This document shows, in pieces, positions 37,283-49,354 of a stretch of DNA of 64,000 nt. Position numbers and translations under genes: made by a program. Below the pieces are notes generated by a model. That model was given only the letters and a program-made list of their open reading frames with translations, made no database searches and was not told where the DNA came from. Every line of letters begins with the position of its first letter. Positions within the stretch are counted from its first letter, which is position 1. The stretch is from the NCBI RefSeq assembly GCF_004193775.1, contig NC_041003.1:23428685-23492684 (forward strand), read 5' to 3'. Origin of the DNA: Glycine soja (taxonomy: Eukaryota > Streptophyta > Magnoliopsida > Fabales > Fabaceae).

Positions 37283-38189
37283 ACCGACACCATTTTCAAA
37301 ACATGTATCAGACAATCAATATCTATCTAATAAAACTGAGGTATGGCAAAATTACTGGTGTGCCCATGGCTGAGAGCTTGACATGTGGCAATTTTCCTGG
37401 CTTTTTGGTCATTTTATATCCCTCCAGCTTCGGGCTTGATTTTCTAGCACGTGGATTGCTGCTTTTTGTTGTGTTGGTTCTGATATTGCAGTTCCAATTT
37501 TCCTGTTTGTAGTTTTGTTGACATGTCCATGCTTGATTTATTTTCTGCTGCCACGTGCTCTGCTGATTTTGTTCTTGGTGTGAGGTTGTGCTTTTGGGTT
37601 GGTCATTCCAGGTTTTATTAGCTTGGCTCTCTTCTTCCTCTTTCGTTGCTTCTACAGTTCAAGGTGGGACTGTTGTGCATGTCTCTTTTCCACTCTTTTT
37701 TCCCTTCCTTCTATCTTTTTCAATAATTTGTCATCGCTTTCCTCCGCAATAAAGAGATTCATGAAGCCATCAAAGGTTACAAAGGATATACATACTGATT
37801 GTGTAAGCCCCTTTTGCTTATCGCTAATCTCCAATCGTTAATCTATCACCGTTTTTTGTCTGATTTCGAGTTTTTATGCATTTTCCTCAGTTCTTAATTA
37901 TCTGGATTTGCATGCAAGCTCTACACCTCATAGTATCTTTTTTGTGTTTTTTGTGATTTTTATTTGGATCAGGGTGTCTGTGGCTCAGTGGTATTTCGCG
38001 TTCAATCGCTTACAATTGGTCTCGACCCAACATGAAAACCAGTTTTAGGATCATTCACACAAGTTCCTCTTACCGGAAAGTTCCTATTTCTTGCAAAGGT
38101 TTTTTCTTTTCCACTTTTTTTTCCCTTCCTTCTATCTTTTTCAATAATCTGTCACCGTTTTCCTCTTTTTGTTCCTTTTAATTTTCCTG

Positions 38190-38640
38190 GGCTATCAATG
38201 AAGAAGCATCCAGCAAGCAAGTTTTTTCCCCTTTTACAGTTATGCATGTTTGTTTCATTGATATTTGCTTTTATTTGGAAGGTTTTAATTTTGTTTGTTG
38301 TTATGCATGTTTTTTTTCTTAATAATAGTTATTTTTTCTTACTGATTTTTCAATTCTGTTTTTGGTTCCTTTTTATTTTCTCGGACTATCGACGAAGAAG
38401 CATCCAAAGGCACGTTTTTTCCTCTTTTGCTGTTATGCATTTTTGTTTCATTACTATTTTTTTTATTTGCAAGGTTCTAATTTTGTTTGTTGTTATGCAT
38501 GTTTTCTTCTTAATAATAGTTATTTTTTCTTATTGATTTTTCAACTCTGTTTTTGGTTCCTTTTTTTATTTTCCCTGGCTATCGATGAAGAAGCATCGAG
38601 CAGGAAAATTTTGTTCCCTTTTGCTGTTATGCATGCATGG
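38190..38640. repeat. Tandem repeat of about 193 bp in the Helitron
   Basis: Two full units and the start of a third begin ctatcaatgaagaagcatcc (38193), ctatcgacgaagaagcatcc (about 38386) and ctatcgatgaagaagcatcg (about 38580), each followed by tgctgttatgcat-like text and a T-rich tract. The overlapping ORFs rich in Phe/Leu follow from the repeats. Confidence 0.85.
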
Positions 38641-38811
38641 TAAATTTCTACCTAAATTGACGATAGGATGATGATGTACCTAAACCCTGATGACGAAGTA
38701 CCCATTTCCAGCCATGACGTAAAAAAAAAAAAAAGATTTCCCAAACTTTTTATGGTAATTGCAGAGATTATAACCCGTGCATTTTGTTGGTCCATATAGA
38801 TAATTGATATT

Positions 38812-39120
38812 TTGAAGATTCAAATGAGAGTCCAGCTAGCTGCTATCGATGTGGTTCTATTGCCTTCAACTAATTATCAGTTCTTTAGATCTCATGACTA
38901 TATATTCATATTTTATCAATATTGGTTCCTTGAAAGGGATGATATCTTGAAAAAAGAAACTTCAAGTACACAAGAACTAAGAGCTAAGGATTTTGATAAT
39001 GAAGATTAAGAGAGACACGTGATAAGGAGGCCACCAACACTTGAATAACTAATTATGATTAACAGAAGACATAGACACGGAAGGAAAGCAGTTCAAATGG
39101 AAAAATGGGATCCACCAAAG
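38812..39120 (+). other. Possible captured exon-like fragment, unidentified
   Basis: An open stretch (YWFLERDDILKKETSSTQEL) ends at 39009. A second exon-like stretch just downstream ends WDPPK at about 39119, followed by GTAATA, a possible splice donor. Composition differs from the AT-rich surroundings. No domain recognised. Confidence 0.25.
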
Positions 39121-41655
39121 GTAATATTATAACTTCTAATACTCCATTTTGGTATTCCTTTTACTAATTGAATTTTCATGACTATAAAATTTTAGAACTC
39201 AATTTAAAATAGGCAACTTGGTACCTTATCACTTTAAAGTCAATTAATTCCATATGGGGTTTATTATGGAATATAATGTAAAAGTGAAAAGGAAGCACAT
39301 ATATTATTTTCTATTCAAGTTGTGGACAAAGTTGTTTCAATATGCATACAATATTATATCTAATGGGTTATTTATTCACACACTTATTGATATTTTCTAA
39401 CTGCATAATGGCATAATTGCAGGTTTCTTCCCTGCAATTATAGTTGGTAATTATAGGTTTTGAATTCTTTCTTTTACATATTCTTTCTTCAAGAATTCTT
39501 TTTTTAGTGGGTGAGATAAAGTTGATAAATTGTTTTAAATCATTGGAATTTTACTAGAGAAAACACAAAAAAATTGATGTGTAATTTGGTTTGTGTTTGT
39601 AAGTGCTTAAATTAGTCTTTCAGTTTAAAAACAAGGTCGAATGATGCTGTGAAATTTTTGGCTTAGTTAAAGAGCAAGGAATTTCCTCACTGCACTCTTC
39701 AAACAACTTATAGCTTTTAGATCAGTATGTGTAGATTCTGTATATGGATTGGTCCTCATTTGGTTCTCATTCTTGTATAGTTTATGCCATCTACTCAAGC
39801 ACTGTTTATATCATTGATTTATTTATATTGCTGCTATATTTTTCTTCTTCTTCTTATTCATTTTGATATATAGGTTCTGCACATTCTTTCATGTTTTAGT
39901 TGGATATATTGGTTCTGCACGGTTTCTTTCACGTTAGAAGATGACTAATGGAATCCATAAAGATCTTTGTTGTTTGCGTCTTGGGTATCTCTGAGCCTTA
40001 TACGAGAACATATACAGTAAGATATAATAGATGCTACCAACATATGTAAGATTTCAAATGTGAGATTTTTTTTTAATTAAAATTACCAGCAATTAAATTA
40101 CTTCTTTATGTCACGAAATTGTTCCATTGTTTCACTTGCTTCTTTTTTTTTTAAATGTAGAAGACAATAAGGTTGCCACTTCTTTTTTCTATTTATTTTT
40201 ATCACAAAATCCCCCACATGTTATTTGGGAGATCAGCAGACTTTAAAAGCTAGATTAAGGAGGATTATGCTGAAGAACAAATCAAGCAAACAGGGTTCTG
40301 TTGTTACAGATTTTATTAAGCTAATATTGTTTGAATATTGTTTCTTTATTTCCCTCTTTGGAATGGAGTGGCTATATTTTGTTGTAGTTGTTCAACATGT
40401 ACAATGTTTAATCTCTGTTTCAAGTGAAAACATCAGTCCACAACAACAAAGGTCACATCCTTTGGGTTGAAGCAAAGTTTTGTATCACAAGATTTTGTTA
40501 TCTCTGCTTTATTTGGGTAATTAATTTTTAACGTTCATCAACCTTTAATGCATATAAAGTCATAATCATTATTTTTATAAAATCTGTAGGAAGCAATGGC
40601 AAAGTTAATAATATTGTAGTCCCAAAATGTTAGTCTAATTCGATTGCATCATTGATGAGCTGTATTTAAAAAAATTTACATTTGATTCATTGCTTTTAAA
40701 GGCAGCTATAAAACCATTTTATGGTAGTACATCATCAAGGTAGTTCCTATTAGCATGATATGAAACGGAGGGGTCCTATTGTGCATGAGAGGTTAAACAT
40801 TGGAGTCTATAAAATTTTAATACTCATGTTTATGGATTTTATTTGTGCTCTAATTTCTACATGATATGATATGAGATTTTACCTCATATTTAGACTTCAA
40901 CAAATCCAAATAATGAAATGTAGTGTAAGTATGATAGGGACTCATTCCCAAAATTGAAGATTAATGGAGTTTAAAAATGCTGATTAGAAATCAGATATTT
41001 CTATTAGAAAAAGAACTTTTCCATAACTACTATCACATATCCAGTTTTTTACCTTATTAAGTAATATTGCCTAACTGGAGCTTGCTAAACCCTGATAGCT
41101 GCATAATTTCACATAGGGAAGTAACTATTAGACAAAAATGGTAAAATTATCACAGTACCATTTAACAAACATGAGAATCATCATTCCATCCTATCTTCAA
41201 GTGAGCAGTTCCTTTGTTGTTGTAGTTATTCGTATTTGCCCCATTCAAATTTGTACCTAAACCCTGATGACGATGTACCTAAATTGTACTTTGTTCGGTA
41301 AAGTTGTCGTGGTGGTAACTAAGGCTAAGTAATGTTTCTAACTGCGCTTCATATATCTAAGAAAAGGCTAACCATTTTATTTTGACTGCTTCATGATGAC
41401 ATTGCAAATGTTTTTATGTCATCCTTGGTAAAATTAAAATATGGAGAAGTTTGGAGATAGATTGATACTTTTCTCTTTGGTGAAATGGAAACTGAACCTG
41501 AGTTTTATAAATTCATTCAGCTGAACACTATTTTTCTTGAATGAGAGGTTGAAACAGAGTTCATAGAATTATAATTGTCTATCTCATCTATGGTTAGTTT
41601 CTATTTATCTGCAAATGTGATATTATTTAATGCTCTATTTTTTGTGATTTGTTAG

Positions 41656-41778
41656 GATCTGGCATTTGATTTGTCCCTCTATGCTCTTCTTGGGGATAAC
41701 ATCTACAGCTTCGGAGAGCTACTTGCCCATCCTATAGAGAGCAATTATATAAAAAAATTTGGAGCACCTATCCTTTGA
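41656..41778 (+). pseudogene. Captured exon fragment of 26S proteasome subunit RPN9 (PSMD13)
   Basis: Directly after a splice-acceptor-like gttag, the frame reads DLAFDLSLYALLGD then NIYSFGELLAHPI (41656-41736), which matches the conserved middle of plant RPN9, a lid subunit of the 19S regulatory particle. After HPI the frame departs (ESNYIKKFG...) and stops at 41776. Only this exon piece is visible and it cannot give a functional subunit. Its position inside a Helitron fits the gene-capture habit of these elements. Confidence 0.75.
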
Positions 41779-42314
41779 AATTTCTTGACTTCATTTTCTT
41801 CTTTACAATTACAATCGTGCTATTCTAATATATCTTGCTTCTGCATTTCCAGCCATTGCAGACCATTGGTTAGTTAGTATTCTCCTTTTTTACAAATTTA
41901 ATTGCAATCCTTTTTTGTCCAATCAAGATATTTGCATGTCCAGAGAGGGTCTTGGGTTGTGCAATTGTGAAGTTCTTTGACTTTGGATACTCATGTTATT
42001 TTTATATTTTATATGTGCAATTGTGAATCATCCCATGAGATTCATCTTAATATAGTGGTTATTTAAATGATGAAACATAGATAAGTAACGTTTCTGTTCC
42101 TAAACTTACAAGATATTGATCCCTTATTTGGTCCTGACATATACTTCTATTGCTTGCCTTTTAACACTTCCTGTTCCATTCATTCGGTTAGGTACCCGGC
42201 TGATATTTCCATGAGAGCAAGAATTCACTCATTTCCTTGACACTCACACACCCCTATTCTTAAGGTTCATATATAGAAGAGTTCTTGTGAATGAGGAAAG
42301 CAGTTCCCACAGGT

Positions 42315-42386
42315 GGAGAGAGAATATTGTAATTCAGTGAGAGAGAATATTGTAATTCAGTGAGAGAGAATATTGTAATTCAGTAA
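42315..42386. repeat. Three tandem copies of a 23-bp unit
   Basis: gagagagaatattgtaattcagt, repeated three times without a gap, lies about 50 bases before LTR E3. Confidence 0.95.
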
Positions 42387-42430
42387 ACATCCTTAATAAA
42401 TTTACTTTTATAATCTTTTATGATGGTACA

Positions 42431-45091
42431 TGTGACACCCTTTGCCCCGACATATATATAAATAAACAAAATATATAAAAATATTGGTAACCAAATTCAC
42501 ACGGGTAAAAGGTTCACATCCACTTCACTATTATCAATTAAAACTTATTAAAACATATTTGGCTCAAAATAAGGCCATCAAAATTTACATAGATATTTTA
42601 TTAAATCAGTGAAATAAAATATAATAAATTAACATCATGCAACTAATATAAAAACTTATGTCCCACTGTCACATTCTATCAGAGCGTTGTGTCTCGACGT
42701 CCTTCAGCATAATATTCCTTAAAGCAATTCACCTAGTCATCTGCTCCCCCGAATACAAAGTTCAAGATCATCACAGGATCCAAACACAAACAACACACAG
42801 GGAGTGAGTTATTACATTCCTAACTAATAGAGAAACAAGACAGCTAGATATACATATCATATAAATCAAATAAAACTTACTTACACGTAATTCACGTAAT
42901 TCCACCACTTTGTCATTCAAAGTTCACTTTTCATCCATCAATCACATTTTTCAATCATCAATCACATTACACAAGAATCACACGCTCTGATCAAGACATA
43001 ATAACACATCAATTTCATAATAAACAATTAGCAAGCGCATGAAACAGTTATGCTAAGACTCAAGCCTATATGCAATGTGGTACCATGTCAGTGAAAAACC
43101 TCGTCGGGCGCCTAGGAGTACATGACAAGACAAACCACACACTTGCAAGTCAAGTCACTCTCACTAGGTAATATCATAGGGAGACCAGTCAGGGTCACAG
43201 TGTTTTGCGAGAATGCTCCAGCCATATGGGATCAACATAGGCTTAAAAGAGCACTCAAACCGTGTGACCCCCAAGGCCTACACTCCGAAGAGCCCGTCAA
43301 GGCCTCTCCCTCCTGATTCAGGTCCAACCCAGAAAATATTTTAGCACACAGACTCTATCTATGAATTGTACAAAACACACGACTCCTCAATTGTTCTCAA
43401 AATAATTTTAACTTGTCGCCCTTTAAGGGTCTTATCATTAACTCGTCGCCCTTAAAGGGATCGTCGCCCAAAAAGGGACTTAGCATCAACTCGTCGCCCT
43501 AAAAGGGACTTAGCATTAACTCGTCGCCCTTGAAGGGACTTATGATCGTGTGATTGTACAATTCATAGTTCACAACTCGATGCACACAACACCTCAATGC
43601 ACATATATATCTCAATCATATACATACTCAATTTATCACATACACTTAATCCCAATCACAATGGTACAATCTCAATTTAACATGTTATCACACCTCATGA
43701 ATCATATACACTTTACCTATGAACTATGCAATACACACATTTATTCAATTGTTTTCAAAATCATTTTAACTCGTCGGGTTTCCACAGTGGATCCCATCAC
43801 AATACTCGTCGCCCTTAAAGGGTCTTACAATTGTGTGATTGCAGAGTTCATAGTTCACAACTCAATACATACATCTCATCTCAATACACATGTATTTCAT
43901 CATCCATCACATGTTCAATTTGTCACATACACATAGTTTGAATCTTCATTTCATAACCTAAACATAACAATTTATACAAAAGATTTTACCACAACATGGG
44001 GTGTAAAACCTCTGAAATAGTTTCTAACAATTGTATCAAAATCAATTAATCAAAATCATGGGTTAAACACAAAGACATCAATAGCACTCAAGTTTATCAA
44101 TCAATCCTCATCAGGACATCAATTGATACATAGAACACAATAATATTGTATTTATAATCATAAACGAAAAATTATAATTCAATAAACATCCCAAAATAAA
44201 CCCAAATTTAGTTCTCTAAGGATCCTTACACATGTTCATTCTAACCCCAATTGCGATAAACTCATCCCTTACCTCTGAGCGGACTCACGTGTCTTCAGCC
44301 AGCAATAGTAACATCTCTAGCGGTTTCCTGAGATTCCTTCAATTATTCCTCCGACTACTCCGATATAATTCCCAAATGTCAGAGAGACGGAGAAGAGATT
44401 GAAACCTCCACTTGTACTGTCTTCATGCAATTCCTTTTTCTCCCTCCACGAATATTATCTCAAAAATCCCAACGGTGGAAGTGTGCGCAATTGAATTTCG
44501 AACATATACAAATTTCATGAAAATCCAACGGTTAACGAAACCGGGATTGTAGTTTTACCGAGACAGTTTTAGGTTTCTGCGGGAAATTAAAAATGCTACA
44601 ATGCGAAGGGTTTTCCTCTAAGCTTAGATATGATTTTGAAATTCCCAACGGTGAGAATGTTCGAAATTGGGTTGTGAATGTGGTACTCAAATTTCACGAC
44701 GATCCAACGGTGAACGAGTCTGAGATCGTCATTTTTCTAAGACAGGTTTGGTGGGTTGCGAGAAAAAGAAAAGGTTTTGAGAGGAGAAGGAGAAAAACGA
44801 AAATGAGGTCAAAAAGAGATACCTGACTTAACATAACTATTTATACCTAGGGTACTCAGCCTATTATTTGCTTTATATTTATTTATTTTGTAAAAACAAA
44901 CTCTATTTTATTTTCTATCAAACAAATAAATGAAATACCTTTTTTATTTTCTCTCAAATCATTATTTTAATTAATGATTATGTTTCATTATTTATTTATT
45001 TATTTATAAAATCTCATCATTTTTCTAAAACTCCATTTATTTATAAATAACAATCATTTTTAATCTAAATTATAAAAATTGGGATGTTACA
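42431..45091 (-). mobile_element. Long gypsy-type LTR E3 (2.66 kb) nested in the Helitron
   Basis: The plus strand starts TGTGACACCC and ends GGGATGTTACA; the sense strand (minus) starts TGTAACATCCC. It shares blocks with E1 (for example gttaacgaa followed by ttttaccgagacag near 44530-44570). Flanking 5-mers are gtaca and gtatc, only a partial match, so the duplication has decayed or the edges are slightly off. No coding region supported. Confidence 0.65.
43408..43550. repeat. Tandem repeat of about 30 bp in E3
   Basis: Four to five units of (a)actcgtcgcccttaaaggg plus acttagcatt. Two further degenerate units occur at about 43770-43830. Confidence 0.9.
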
Positions 45092-47076
45092 GTATCATTG
45101 ATTGGGACTACCAATTAAAAAAAATTATTCAATTTTTTCCCTTCCTCTTGACTTTATTACTATAAAAAAATTAATTCTTAAATGATTAAAATGAATCAGA
45201 AGATTAAATTGAATGAAAAATAAATAACAAAAGTAAATCTTTATAAGATAAATAATTAAAATAACTAAAATATAAAATAAAAAATCAAATTAAACTTTTA
45301 AAAATAATTATAAAAGAGACATAAGTTATTCAATGGTTTACAAATGAATAGTATATCCGTAATGCTTTGGCGGGTAACTGGAGGATTTTGAAAACTCATG
45401 TTATCTATACTTTTGAATCTTCCTATATCTGTTTTTTTAATAATATATAAACTTATTTATTTATTTATTTTAGAGTCCGAAACTCCTCCCAATGCCATTT
45501 AATCGCGTCACATTTCAAGGAGTAGACAGGACTAATAATTTGTGGCATGCTCTATATATTTAGTTTGCAAATAAGTGAAAGAAAGATTTGATCACTTTAT
45601 CTCATTAATTTTCAGCATTTATTTTTTTTTGACTAAAAAAATTTGTTAATTAAAGACACTTTTAAAAAAATATAATAAAGAGATAATTAGGAAACGGTCT
45701 TCTGAAAAGAAACAAAAAAATTCTTGAAAAACATCTTATATACTGTTTTTTTTTTTACAAACATCTTATATACTATATTTAATGATAGATGAAGTATTAT
45801 TATTTTTTTTGTTCAATTGACTTAATAAATTAGATTTCAAAAGTGGAACGTAGAATGAAAAACATCTCACGATGCATCAGGACATTTTCTGCACAACAAT
45901 TAAGTTGTATATGAAATCAAAATTAACCCATCATCTGTTCATTACATTAAAAATATATATATAGGGCATGACATGGCTCATGCAGAACAATGCCCTTCTC
46001 CATCTATAATCTATATGCACGGGGTATAGGTATACGTATACATATATATGCCACAAATCAATATTGCTCAGTCATTGTCAAACTTTAGGAACTATAATTT
46101 GTAGAAATCCATCCCTGAAAATTGAAAAAGAAACAACAACTTATCAGCTTCAAATGTATATAAAGGTACAACACATCTTTGAATGTGTGCAAAATAAGTC
46201 AACCTTAGTGAATTGGAGTTGTTTGTGGTAATCTAACAACAACAATCTTATCCCACCAGGAGGTAATTTATTTTAAAAGGACTAAAAATATTATTATCAT
46301 TAAATCAGTGGTCTGCTATAGTGGATATGAAACTGAAATCAATGCGACTATATGTTATGGAAGGATTGGAAATTGAGTATTTGTGCATATGATATGACAT
46401 TTATGCTATATGGATAACATTTTGATTATGTGGTTTATTCTAGAAGAGAGGTTGTGATATGATTTTTATATAGTTTTTTTATCTGTCCAAAATTGCTTTA
46501 GATTTGAATTTTAAGTTCATGGACTTGCCCTGTATAATGCTATTCCTTGTTATCTATATATGCTTTCATGATTTTGCATATTCTCTGTAGGTCCATGGAA
46601 TTTTTTTTATTAGATTATCCCTCTAATGGCTGTTTGATAGTTATGTAAATTTTGATTACACATATTTCAGCTTCATTGCAATGTGGTGTGAAGTTGTAAC
46701 ATCTAACTTGAAAGTTTGTTGTAAACATTTATATTATAAATGTTAAAATTATTTTTATTATTTGTTCAATTCTTTGGTTTTGCAAGACGTTGCGGCAATT
46801 CCTAGAGAGATAAAGAGCTAAGAAAAAGAGATTGGAGAAGAAGATAACAAACTCTGCTAAAAAAACATTTATATTATTATTATTATTGTTGTTGTTGTTG
46901 TTGTTGTTGTTGTTATTATTATTATTACTATTGTTATTATGTAGGTTTTGTTCTTCTATGGTTTCTTAGTTTGTTTTCTAATAAAAAAAAATAAAAAAAG
47001 ATTAGGAAAAAAAATAAATTGTTGTTTTGTTGTTGAGTGAATGTGCAACTGCAGGTGCAATATTAGCAAAAGACAA

Positions 47077-47110
<34 letters not shown>

Positions 47111-47975
47111 TAGTTATTGTTGTTTGTTTCATGTTTTTTCCTCGTTACTGATTTTTTTTCGTTTTTTTCCCCTTTCTGATTTTCCTGCTTGCAAGGTTCT
47201 TTCTTTGTGCTTTGTTTTATGGATGTTTATTATTATTATTATTATTTTGATGGAAGGTTCAAGCTATTTGAGAGAGGTACTTCAACTTCAAATTTCATGC
47301 TATTCTGCTATGAATTTATGTCTTTTTTCTTCATTCTTATTAGTTTGTGTTTCATTTTCTTCTTTACAATTGTAGTCATGCTATTATCATATTTCTTCGT
47401 TCACTTCTGTGATCCCTTCTCTCCACCATGAGTAGGTTAGAACAACCATGGGATTTGAAGATGTTAGTGTTCCTCTCATTTTTCGCATGAATTTTTTTTT
47501 TTTTGTGGTGAAGTGAATGGCAATGAGAAAATTAAAATGCCATAGGGATGGTGGCAAGTCCTATTCTTTTGCATTGTCTTTTGAATTTAAGTTGTTAAGA
47601 TATTGCAGTTAATAGAACATGAACATGGATTTGAAATTAATAATTTTTCCCTCTTATTGTAGGTAATTAGAGGAAATAGTGTAGTCACTGTTAAGGTGCT
47701 TGAAATTCAAGTGTTTAAGTGTAAATTAACAATCAACTTATTGTTATGTGACCTGACAAATGTAAATATGAAGTAATTTGTATTATAATTGACATGCTGC
47801 CATATGTTTATAAAAAAAACTATTTGACTTATTTGAAATTTCAATTCTCAATTTAATTACACTTTCTTTTTACTTTTTAACCCTTTTAGTTTTAAACATT
47901 TATTTTCTTTATTATGTTTGAGCCTCATGAGATTCATCTTAATATAGTTTGTTAATTTTGTGATCTGAAACAATT
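45092..47975. other. 3' part of the Helitron: AT-rich filler with microsatellites
   Basis: No gene supported. It contains (TTA/TTG)n at 46873-46930, (TTA)n at 47078-47110 and 47227-47248, and segments that repeat earlier Helitron sequence (47350-47430 resembles 41790-41850; 47930-47960 resembles 42035-42060). ORFs at 47124-47431 are T-rich translations. Confidence 0.5.
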
Positions 47976-48173
47976 GTTTTGCATGAACATCAACCTTTGA
48001 AGTTTCCTTAATCAAGTGATCCGTGCATATACACAGTTTTTAAATTCGCATAAACATCAACCTTTGAAGTTCCTTTAATCAAGTGATCCATATGTATGCA
48101 CGGGTTTTAAATTCACATGAACAGAAGTTTGGTTAATTAAGTAACCTGTGCCCATGCACGGGTTACTAACTAG
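47975..48173 (+). repeat. Triplicated 3' terminal unit of the Helitron
   Basis: Units of about 68 bp begin catgaacatcaacctttgaag (about 47982), cataaacatcaacctttgaag (about 48051) and catgaacagaag (about 48118). Each contains a gtgcat...cacggg-type hairpin core; only the last has the intact hairpin and CTAG end. Confidence 0.75.
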
Positions 48174-48650
48174 TTACAGTAAAAGTTATTCACATTGTTA
48201 TCTAGCTACATGGATTGTCATGTGAGTAGATCATCATTTTTGCAATAATCTTTTTAAAAATTATATTTAAAATAATTATACTTAGTTGATAACATAAATT
48301 TTTTTACGTTGATATTATATGAAAATAAAAATCTTAAATACATGTATTGAAGCTATCGAATGTTTTATTAATGTTTTACTAATGTGGTGACCCATATTAT
48401 GTACGAACTTATTATTATATTTTAAAATTATAAAGTTCATATTTTAAATTAAATTTAATACATATATTATTTAAAAGTTATTCAACGTACGTAATATTTC
48501 AAGTAATGATTATAAATAATTAGTTTAAGTTTTTTTTTACCGGAATTAATCTAAATTTACAAAATTTTTAATACATCATATATTATATTTTTATGATTGA
48601 ATGATAATATAAAATTATTTTAGGTAGACAATATATAACCTATTTCTCAT

Positions 48651-48719
<69 letters not shown>

Positions 48720-49345
48720 GTAATTCTTTAATTTAAATTTAAATTTATCATTATCACAATCTTTTTAATTACTTTCAATTATTTAATTTTAATTCCTTTA
48801 ACAAATATGTAATTTTAATTTAAATGAGTTTATATTCATTATTTTTTTACCTACTTCTCCTCTTAGTTTCTTACCATAACTTATTTTAATGTTTTGAATT
48901 ATTTTTTTATTTCTTAATAGATTTTAATTTTGATTGATTTCTTTTACTTAACGCATTCTCGACTCATTTATTTTATTATCATTTACTCTTTAAATTCTTT
49001 GATCCTTTAATTAATATTGATCCAATAATTTAAATTAAAAAAAATTATGAATGATGATTAATTTCTCCTGCTTTTAATTTTTTAATCATTTCTTTTTAAT
49101 TTTAATTTATTTTTGTTGGTTGATTTTTTTACTTACTAATTTTCCTATGAATTACCAACCGCAATTTTTTAAATATTTACTTGAATCTTTTAATTTATTC
49201 TAATTGATTAATTTTTGTAAGAGTTACTTTAATCTTTTCTCATTTATTTTATGATCATCTATCCTATCCCTGATACCATTTTATCCATTATTTATTATTT
49301 ATCCGTTAATTTTAGAACTAATTTAAATCTATGAGAATGATAATA
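48174..49345. other. AT-rich intergenic sequence with (TA)28
   Basis: The TA run is at 48657-48712. Otherwise long A/T tracts; no coding frame or transposon edge seen. Confidence 0.6.
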
Positions 49346-49354
49346 AGAATGGGT

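Larger units (their letters stand above)
37321..48174 (+). mobile_element. Large non-autonomous Helitron (10.85 kb with nested LTR E3)
   Basis: Starts A|TC (TCTATCTAATAAAACTGAGG) at 37322 and ends CTAG|T at 48173. Seven bases before the end is a hairpin: CCTGTGC at 48145-48151 pairing with GCACGGG at 48156-48162. These are the defining Helitron signs (A/T insertion, TC start, hairpin, CTRR end), with no target duplication. No Rep/helicase coding region is visible, so it would be mobilised in trans. It carries an RPN9 exon fragment at 41656-41736, tandem repeats and internal duplications. The pairing of these two ends as one element is inferred; it could be two nested Helitrons. Confidence 0.7.

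Noticed and set aside
37977..38035. tRNA- or SINE-like text with an A-box-like tggctcagtgg
   Set aside because: No proper B box at the right spacing and no cloverleaf pairing; it lies in Helitron filler sequence.
40225..40470. 81-codon ORF in the Helitron (starts MGDQQTLKARLRR)
   Set aside because: The first third could be a captured fragment, but nothing recognisable supports a gene; mentioned only as a candidate in the Helitron finding.
43408..43550. Short direct repeats that could suggest an array with spacers
   Set aside because: Continuous tandem repeat within a gypsy LTR; no spacers or associated genes.
42426..45096. Perfect target duplication for E3
   Set aside because: gtaca and gtatc agree only in the first three bases, so no duplication is claimed.
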